The notes under the pieces are model-generated. The model was not told the origin of the DNA. It saw only the letters and a list, made by a program, of their open reading frames with translations, and made no database searches. 28,566 bases of DNA, from positions 1 to 28,566 of the forward strand of contig JAYPHU010000034.1 of assembly GCA_038127535.1 (NCBI GenBank), given 5' to 3'. Origin of the DNA: JAYPHU01 sp038127535 (GTDB lineage: Bacteria > Pseudomonadota > Alphaproteobacteria > Rhodospirillales > UBA2165). Positions 23,209 to 28,566 of this stretch are shown here, one piece after another (positions within the stretch are counted from its first letter, which is position 1; each line of letters starts with the position of its first letter). The translations under genes were made by a program, and so were the position numbers.

Positions 23209-24345
23209 TTAATTATCCAACCCAAACAGCTCCGCCGCGTTGTCGTGCAGGAGCCGTTTGCGGACATCCGCCGGCAGGTGTGCCATCTGATCTCCGATGC
23301 GCTGTTGAGAGAAGGGCTAGGTGCTATCCGGGTGAGGATAGTCGGAGGCCCAAAGCGCGTTTTTCTCCCCCATGAACGGCAGAAGTGCGATGGCCACATC
23401 GTCTTCCTGGAAGCTGGCGAAAATCTGGCGCTTAAAGAGCTCGCTCAGCTTGATGGTCAGGGGCACGCCCCCGCGCTCATCCCAGAACGCCTTGGTCTCG
23501 TAGAGCCGGTCGAACCGGTAATCCAGCTCCTGCACCACCCAGGGCAGCCAGCCCAGCCCCGCTTCCGCCATCAACACCCGCAGTTTCGGATGGCGCTCCA
23601 GAATGCCCCAAGCGAACAGATCGACGAACGGGTCCATGAACTGCGAGAGGAACCCCTTAGTCGCCACATAGGTACTGGCCGGCGTACCGAAGGACGGATC
23701 ATCCTTGGGCACGCTGAACACCGCCACATGGAAGCACAGGATCAGTCCGGTTTCCTCCACGGCCGTCCAGAACGGCTCCCACACCGGATCGTGTATCTTG
23801 GGGTTAACCTCGGCGATCTGCAGATTGGCCTGCCGCCAGCCGCCCATCTCGGCCAGGCGGCACAGTTCCGTGGTCGCCGACTCCGGCGATGGTGGCAGCA
23901 TCGGCACACCCAAGAGCCTATCCGGCGCGGCCGCGCAAAATTCCTTGAGCGAGTCGTTGTAGGCTGCATAGCACTGATCCCATGAGGCGAGATCGTCGGC
24001 GTTGATGGAGAAGACCGGCCCGTAGATCACCTGGGCATAGACCCCGTCCCGCGCCATATCCTCCAGGCGCAGTTCCGGAATGGCCGGGCGGCGCTTCCCG
24101 GAAAATGGATGGCCGCCCCGCTCCAGTGCGGTGATTACGGGCTTGGCCGCATCGTCGCCCTTGCTGTGACGGCCCCGCCAGCCGCCCCAGACCTTGCCGT
24201 CGCACACCCAGAAGGAGACGCCGTCCCGTTCCTCCACATGAGGCGCGCGATCGCCCAGGGACTTGGGCATATTCTTCGACCAGAAATCCTCGGGCAGGTA
24301 GCCTAGGTCAATATGGTCGTCGGCGAAGATAATGTTATAATCCAC
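23209..24345 (-). pseudogene. Amidohydrolase-2 family protein (possible decarboxylase) with an in-frame amber codon
   Basis: The frame from a GTG at 24345 (GGGAGG upstream) encodes 342 residues and stops at a TAG (23317-23319) right after ASDYPHPDST. The same frame goes on for 35 more codons with the expected family C-terminus (QMAHLPADVRKRLLHDNAAE, LFGL) to a TAA at 23209. Relatives have Trp after DST, and TAG is one G-to-A change from TGG. Metal-site blocks are present: DDHIDL at the N-terminus, FHVAV, MAEAGLGWLP, and the Asp of ASDYPHPD. Related enzymes decarboxylate aromatic acids (gamma-resorcylate or ACMSD type) or hydrolyse amide-like bonds. Only the last helix is lost, so the 342-residue form might still fold. 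It follows the FAD dehydrogenase gene by 27 bases. Confidence 0.82.
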
Positions 24346-24372
24346 GGGTAGCCTCCCTTGTCGGGCGTCAGC

Positions 24373-25785
24373 TCAGTCTTCCGGCACCAGCTTACCGGGA
24401 TTGAGGATATTGTTGGGGTCCCAGGCGGCCTTGATGCGGCGCATGGCGTCCAGCGCCACCGGATCTTTAAACCGGCGCATGGCGTGCAGCTTGTAGACTC
24501 CCACCCCGTGTTCCGCGCTGAAGGAGCCGCCGAGATCAAGCGCCACCGCCTCGGCCTCTTCGCTGATGGCGACGTGGCGGTCTTCATTAAGGCCTTTGCC
24601 GTCCGGGTCCGGCCAGATCGTGTAATGAAGATTGCCGTCGCCCAAATGCCCGACCACCACGGACATGGCCCCCGGCGCAACAGCCGGCAGCCGTTCCGCC
24701 ATGATCTCCAGATAGGTGCCGATCTTATCCAAGGGCAGCGCGATGTCTGTCAGGATCACCGGCGGGCGGGACTGGACGATCTCCAGCCCGGCTTCCCGGC
24801 AGGCCCACATATTGCGCCGCTGCGCCTCGTTCTGGGCGATGGCGGCGTCCAGCACGCAGCCCTGTTCGAACGCCTTACCCAAGACGGTCTCCAGCATCTC
24901 CGTCGCCTGTTGGCCGTCGCCGCCGACCAGGCCGATCTCAAGCATAATGGTCAGGCGATCCAGGTTTTCGATGGCCGCGGTCAGGTCGGGCCGGGCCACG
25001 GCCATCTGCTTGAAATGCTCCTTCGACATATACTCGAAGGCCTCGACACTGCCGTTGGAGACGTCATTGAGCTCGTTCAACAGGCCCAGTGCGGCGTCGA
25101 AGTCAGGTACGGCAATGGTCGCCGTGCCGTAGCTTGCCGGTTTTGGAAACAATTTCAGCACCGCCGCCGTGATCACTGCCAGCGTGCCTTCGGACCCAAT
25201 CAGTAAATCCCGGAGATCAAAACCGGTGTTGTCCTTGCGCAGCGACGACATCAGGTCCAGCACCTCGCCTTCCGGCGTCACCGCCTCCAGCCCCAAACAC
25301 AAAGCGCGCGTATTGCCATAGCGCAGCACGTTGCTGCCGCCGGCATTGGTCGACAGCGTCCCGCCGATGCGGCAGCTCCCCCGTGCCCCGAAGGTCAAAG
25401 GGAAAATAAGGTTCTCCTCATCGACCGCATTGTGCAGGGTTTCAAGAATGACACCCGAGTCAACCACTGCCGTCCGGGTGCTGGTGTTGATCTCCCGGAT
25501 CGTATTCAGCCGCTCCGTGCTGAGGATAATCGCCAAACCGTCATCACCGGCATAAGCCCCGCCGGACAGCCCGGTGTTGCCGCCCATAGGCACGACAACC
25601 GTCTTCGTCTCAGAGGCAAGCTTCATCACTGCCGCCACCTCCGCCGTATCCTTGGGCCGCACCACGGCGAGCACCCGACTTTTATAGACGCCGGTGAAGT
25701 CTATCTCGTAGGCCGCGCGCGCATCATCGTCGGTCAAGACGTGGGTGTCGCCGGCAATGGCTTTCAGTTTATCGATCAAGTTCAC
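24373..25785 (-). CDS. FAD-linked dehydrogenase, GlcD / D-2-hydroxyacid (D-lactate, D-2-hydroxyglutarate) type
   Basis: This protein of 470 residues belongs to the VAO/PCMH flavoprotein family. The FAD-binding block PMGGNTGLSGGAY and GGTLSTNAGGSNVLRYGNTR are in the N-terminal half, and GSEGTLAVITAAVLKLFP follows. In the C-terminal domain GHLGDGNLHYT and FSAEHGVGVYK supply the metal-binding His residues of D-2-hydroxyacid dehydrogenases. It oxidises a D-2-hydroxy acid to a 2-oxo acid and passes electrons to a carrier. The start is uncertain: GTG at 25785 gives MNLIDKLK, the usual beginning, whereas a TTG at 25806 adds seven residues; neither has a good ribosome binding site. It leads an operon with the amidohydrolase and diverges from the Cys-type hydrolase gene with under 50 bases between them. 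Confidence 0.9.
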   Translation of the reverse strand: MNLIDKLKAIAGDTHVLTDDDARAAYEIDFTGVYKSRVLAVVRPKDTAEVAAVMKLASETKTVVVPMGGNTGLSGGAYAGDDGLAIILSTERLNTIREINTSTRTAVVDSGVILETLHNAVDEENLIFPLTFGARGSCRIGGTLSTNAGGSNVLRYGNTRALCLGLEAVTPEGEVLDLMSSLRKDNTGFDLRDLLIGSEGTLAVITAAVLKLFPKPASYGTATIAVPDFDAALGLLNELNDVSNGSVEAFEYMSKEHFKQMAVARPDLTAAIENLDRLTIMLEIGLVGGDGQQATEMLETVLGKAFEQGCVLDAAIAQNEAQRRNMWACREAGLEIVQSRPPVILTDIALPLDKIGTYLEIMAERLPAVAPGAMSVVVGHLGDGNLHYTIWPDPDGKGLNEDRHVAISEEAEAVALDLGGSFSAEHGVGVYKLHAMRRFKDPVALDAMRRIKAAWDPNNILNPGKLVPED

Positions 25786-25833
25786 GTTGCTATTATCGCC
25801 ACACAATCACATCACGCAATCGGGGAGGACATC

Positions 25834-26586
25834 ATGCCTGTTTTGAAACTGGACGACGCGGAAATTCACTATCAGGAATTCGGCAGCGGCTATCCGATTG
25901 TCGTATTTGCACCCGGCGGCATGAAATCCCGGATGAGCATGTGGACTGCCGAACTGTCGCCGAGCGGCGCGCCCCGGTCCTGGCACAATTGGCCGGCGCT
26001 CTTATCCGACAAGCATCGCGTCATCGCCATGGACCAGCGCAACGCCGGGGATTCCAGCGGCGCCATTGAAGCCGATCACGGCTGGCACACCTATACCTCG
26101 GACCATCTCGCCCTGATGGATCATTTAGGCATTGAGATCTGCCACGTGATGGGCGTCTGCATTGGGCCCAGCTTTTTTATGCACCTCTTGAAGACGGCCC
26201 CGGAACGGGTCAATGCGCTTGTGGTGCAGAACCCCATCGGTGTCCATCCGGACTTCCCGACGTACTTCCAGGACGGATTCGTCGAGTGGGCTGATGATCT
26301 CTGCGCCAACCGGCCCGATCTGGACCGGGAAAAGGCCCGCGCCTTTGGCGAAAACATGTGGAGCGGCGATTTTGTCTTCAGCGTCGACCGGGACTTCGTC
26401 CGCAACATCGACCGCCCGGCGATTGTGCTGCCCGGCGACGACAAGCCCCACCCGGCGGTGATCGGCGTCGAGGTTGCGGACATCCTACCCGGCGCGGAAC
26501 GGCTGATGGACTGGAAAGGACCCGAGCATTTCGACGTCCAGCTCGACCGGGTCACCGGCTTCCTTGCCAACAACACGCCGCATTAG
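25834..26586 (+). CDS. Alpha/beta hydrolase with a Cys in the nucleophile position
   Basis: This 250-residue protein has the fold of single-domain alpha/beta hydrolases: an early oxyanion region (VVFAPGGM), then MDQRNAGDSSG, the nucleophile elbow, and a C-terminal His in GPEHFD (His232), with a candidate acid in GDDKPHP. The elbow is GVCIG, so Cys109 replaces the usual Ser. Dienelactone hydrolases also use Cys, but they belong to another subfamily. The protein may act on a lactone, enol ester or C-C bond, or use a different mechanism. The ATG at 25834 has GGGGAGG upstream. It ends five bases before the flavin monooxygenase, so the two form an operon and probably act on successive intermediates. 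Confidence 0.87.
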   Translation: MPVLKLDDAEIHYQEFGSGYPIVVFAPGGMKSRMSMWTAELSPSGAPRSWHNWPALLSDKHRVIAMDQRNAGDSSGAIEADHGWHTYTSDHLALMDHLGIEICHVMGVCIGPSFFMHLLKTAPERVNALVVQNPIGVHPDFPTYFQDGFVEWADDLCANRPDLDREKARAFGENMWSGDFVFSVDRDFVRNIDRPAIVLPGDDKPHPAVIGVEVADILPGAERLMDWKGPEHFDVQLDRVTGFLANNTPH

Positions 26587-26591
26587 GTTCC

Positions 26592-28196
26592 ATGGCCGAC
26601 GTGGATACGGACGTTCTGATCATCGGCGGCGGGCCGGTGGGCCTCGCGCTCGCCGGTGATCTGGGCTGGCGGGGAGTCAACTGCCTGCTGGTGGAACAGA
26701 CCGACGGGATCATCCGCACGCCTAAAATGAACGAGGTGAACCTCCGCTCCATGGAGTTCTGCCGGCGCTGGGGCATCGACCAAAAGGTCATGGACTGCCC
26801 CTTCCCCAACGACTATCCGATGGACATCTGCTTTGTCACTTCCATCGGCGGCTATGAATTGGGCCGGATGCCCCGCCCGGCGAAAAAGGATCAAAAGCCC
26901 GGCGCGGCCAGTCCGGTCAATCTGCAGATTTGCTCCCAGCTTTGGTTCGACCCGATCCTGAAGGAATTTGCCGAGGGCTTTGACACGGTCCGCCTTGCCC
27001 ACCGCCACCGGCTGGAGAGCTTCATCGACACGGGCGACGGCGTCAAAGCGGAGATCACCAATCTGGAAACCAACGAAACCCGGACCGTGCACGCCCGATA
27101 TCTGGTCGGCTGCGACGGGGCCAACAGCCCGATCCGGGAGACGCTGGGTATCGGGCTCAGCGGGGATGAGGTGCTGGGCCGGCCGCTGCATTTTTATTTC
27201 AAAGCGCCAAATATGCTGAACGATCTCGGCCGGCCGGCGGCGACGTTCTTCCTCGCGTTCGACAAGGACGGGCTTTGGGCCAATATTCGCATCATCGATC
27301 CGGAGAACGCGCTGTGGCGGTTGATGGTGCTGGACACGCCCGAAGACAACGATCTCGATAATCTCGACCAGGAAGGCTTCCTGCGACGTGCAGTAGGCCA
27401 AGACCTGGACGTTGAATGGGTCGGCGTCAGCCAATGGATCCGCCGGGGCGTGGTCGCGGACGCCTATAGTCACGGCCGGGTCTTCCTGGCCGGCGATGCG
27501 GTGCATCAACTGTCCCCTACCGGCGCTATGGGGATGAACACCGGCATTGGTGACGCCACCGACTTGGCCTGGAAACTGACCGCCGTGATCGACGGTTGGG
27601 GCGGGCCCAACCTGCTGGACAGTTATGACGCCGAACGCCGGCCCATTGGTCTGCGCAACGTCTCCATGGCGACAGAGTTTCATTCCAATCATCTGAAGTT
27701 CGACGACTTCGCCGGGATCGAGGACGCGGACGAGGCCGGCGTGGCGCTGCGGGAGAGGCTGGGCGCGGAACTGGTACAGACCATCGGCCAGATGTTCCGC
27801 ACCGAAGGCCTGCAGATCGGCTACCGCTATGAGGATTCGCCCATCTGTGTCCCGGACGGGATGCCTGCCCTGCCCGACGCGATTGAGGTATGCGCGCCCA
27901 GTGCCCGGCCGGGCGCCCGCGCGCCTCATATATTCATGCAGGACGGACGTTCCACCTTGGATCTGTTCGGCAAAAGCTTTGTTCTTTTGGCCTTTAACAG
28001 CGGGGACGAGCCTCTTTCGGCCGTCGCCGCAGCGCAGGGTCTGCCTCTGACCGTCGAAAACATCGACGAGCCCGCCATCCGGGAAATCTACGGCGCGGAC
28101 TATGTTCTTGTCCGGCCTGACGGTCATGTGGCCTGGCGAGGGGATCAATCACCTGAAGACGCGGCGGCAGTGATCGACACCGTTCGCGGCGCTTAA
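26592..28196 (+). CDS. FAD-dependent aromatic hydroxylase (phenol hydroxylase / MhpA / TfdB type)
   Basis: This 534-residue protein is a class A flavin monooxygenase. It has the N-terminal GxGxxG motif (IIGGGPVGLAL, residues 10-20), the DG motif (GCDGANSPIR), the second FAD-binding block (GDAVHQLSPTGAMGMNTGIG), and a C-terminal thioredoxin-like domain ending in DYVLVRPDGHVAWRG, as in the phenol/3-hydroxyphenylpropionate hydroxylases. It adds a hydroxyl group to a phenolic ring using NAD(P)H and oxygen, giving a catechol-like product. The ATG at 26592 is the start with the correct N-terminus; the frame is open further upstream through the hydrolase gene by chance. It is coupled to the Cys-type hydrolase upstream. 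Confidence 0.92.
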   Translation: MADVDTDVLIIGGGPVGLALAGDLGWRGVNCLLVEQTDGIIRTPKMNEVNLRSMEFCRRWGIDQKVMDCPFPNDYPMDICFVTSIGGYELGRMPRPAKKDQKPGAASPVNLQICSQLWFDPILKEFAEGFDTVRLAHRHRLESFIDTGDGVKAEITNLETNETRTVHARYLVGCDGANSPIRETLGIGLSGDEVLGRPLHFYFKAPNMLNDLGRPAATFFLAFDKDGLWANIRIIDPENALWRLMVLDTPEDNDLDNLDQEGFLRRAVGQDLDVEWVGVSQWIRRGVVADAYSHGRVFLAGDAVHQLSPTGAMGMNTGIGDATDLAWKLTAVIDGWGGPNLLDSYDAERRPIGLRNVSMATEFHSNHLKFDDFAGIEDADEAGVALRERLGAELVQTIGQMFRTEGLQIGYRYEDSPICVPDGMPALPDAIEVCAPSARPGARAPHIFMQDGRSTLDLFGKSFVLLAFNSGDEPLSAVAAAQGLPLTVENIDEPAIREIYGADYVLVRPDGHVAWRGDQSPEDAAAVIDTVRGA

Positions 28197-28283
28197 AATT
28201 AATGATACAGGCCGTTCATCGCCCTTAAAGTGCCCTCAAATAGAGTTTGTCTCTGAATACGCCGGCTTCAAAGGATGGTTAAG

Positions 28284-28493
28284 ATGAGCCACATCCGCTC
28301 TTTTGGTTTTGCCCTCCTGGCCGCCGCCTTTCTGACGGCCACTGTTTCCGCTGATCCGGCGTCCGCCGCCACCGCCGAGCGGGAAGATGGCATTCATGCC
28401 CAATCCTGGTTCAAGAATATTTCCTTCCTTGACCCGAAAGAAGACCTGGACGAAGTGTCCTTCCCCCCTGCTACAGCAACGGGTTTGTTATAA
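28284..28493 (+). pseudogene. SoxW-like thioredoxin, 5' fragment interrupted by an insertion sequence
   Basis: The visible product has a signal peptide (MSHIRSFGFALLAAAFLTAT, cleavage near SAA) followed by a block resembling the start of SoxW-like periplasmic thioredoxins (SWFKNISFLDPKEDLDE). In that family an active site with CPYC follows soon after, but here the frame runs into unrelated sequence and stops at 28493. The loss of homology falls around 28456, close to an IS3-type transposase start, so the gene was most likely split by the element. The ATG at 28284 has AAAGGATGG in front; an earlier ATG at 28275 is less well placed. The rest of the gene would lie beyond the window, on the other side of the element. 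Confidence 0.65.
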
Positions 28494-28566
28494 TTCCCTA
28501 ACTTAAATCAGGGGGTGGAGTGATGACACGGAAGCGATTTTCCGAAGAAGATATATTGGGGATTTT
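28456..28566 (+). mobile_element. Left end of an IS3-family insertion sequence, running off the window
   Basis: The stretch starts at TGTCCTTCCCCCC, a plausible left terminal repeat (IS3-family ends usually begin TG and are often C-rich), at the point where the thioredoxin reading frame loses its homology. It continues through a leader to a transposase start at 28523. The right end and any target duplication are outside the window, so the boundary is a guess to within a few bases. Confidence 0.6.
28523..28566 (+). CDS. IS3-family transposase OrfA, first 14 codons, partial
   Basis: The ATG at 28523 is preceded by a GGGGGTGGAG ribosome binding site. The visible residues MTRKRFSEEDILGI match the start of IS3-family OrfA proteins, which begin with a basic stretch followed by FSEEQI-like text leading into the HTH_Tnp_1 helix-turn-helix. 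OrfA normally works with OrfB through a programmed frameshift to make the DDE transposase; both continue past the window. Confidence 0.75.
   Translation, partial: MTRKRFSEEDILGI

Noticed and set aside
6564..23319. Reassigned stop codons as an explanation for the internal TAA and TAG codons.
   Set aside because: The same codons end intact genes throughout the window (for example TAG at 3062, 6204-6206 and 14306-14308), and the affected genes mostly carry other lesions too.
26583..28148. 521-codon minus-strand open frame opposite the flavin monooxygenase.
   Set aside because: The plus strand carries all FAD motifs; the minus frame has no domain signature.

Overview
The window is about 28.5 kb of GC-rich DNA from what looks like a free-living or host-associated alphaproteobacterium, probably of the Rhodospirillales type. 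This is inferred from gene families and style: a TAXI-type TRAP binding protein, Cox/xanthine-dehydrogenase-type molybdenum subunits, a Pht4-like dehydrogenase, and a fusion of an alphaproteobacterial-type HTH domain with a methyltransferase. A run of exactly 100 N (15272-15371) marks it as a scaffolded draft assembly. I see no rRNA, tRNA or CRISPR.

Layout. (1) 1-9.3 kb: an aromatic or heterocyclic oxidation region. It begins with the 3' end of a molybdenum hydroxylase large subunit, then a Tat-exported deaminase, an esterase-like hydrolase, a Rieske oxygenase, a MarR regulator with a Pht4-like Gfo/Idh/MocA dehydrogenase, a second Rieske oxygenase, two ruined genes (an alpha/beta hydrolase and a RidA protein), and a complete second molybdenum hydroxylase large subunit. 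(2) 9.5-11.3 kb: a fumarylacetoacetate-hydrolase-family enzyme, then two gene remnants (serine protease and aldo/keto reductase) joined head to head at one point. (3) 11.4-19 kb: a one-carbon block. A MetE-core-type zinc methyltransferase homologue sits with fhs on the plus strand. On the minus strand are an HTH-methyltransferase fusion, metF, a second MetE-core homologue, the N gap and a TAXI binding protein. (4) 19-20 kb: a frameshifted secreted FecR-domain gene with a perfect CRP-type site upstream and a strong terminator downstream. (5) 20-23.2 kb: a marR-emrA-emrB-like efflux operon with a cluster of operator half-sites. (6) 23.2-28.2 kb: an amidohydrolase with an internal amber codon, a GlcD-like FAD dehydrogenase, an alpha/beta hydrolase with a Cys nucleophile, and a phenol-hydroxylase-type flavin monooxygenase. 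(7) The right end: a SoxW-like thioredoxin gene cut by an IS3-family element that runs out of the window.

How it may work together (inference). Two Rieske oxygenases, a Pht4-like dehydrogenase, a flavin monooxygenase, an FAH-family enzyme, hydrolases and an amidohydrolase (possibly a decarboxylase) are the parts list for breaking down an aromatic acid. The fhs, metF and two MetE-core proteins could carry a methyl group taken from a substrate onto tetrahydrofolate and oxidise it to formate. EmrAB would export toxic intermediates, and the MarR proteins would sense them. A second theme is decay: seven genes in the window are broken by stops, frameshifts, truncation or an IS.
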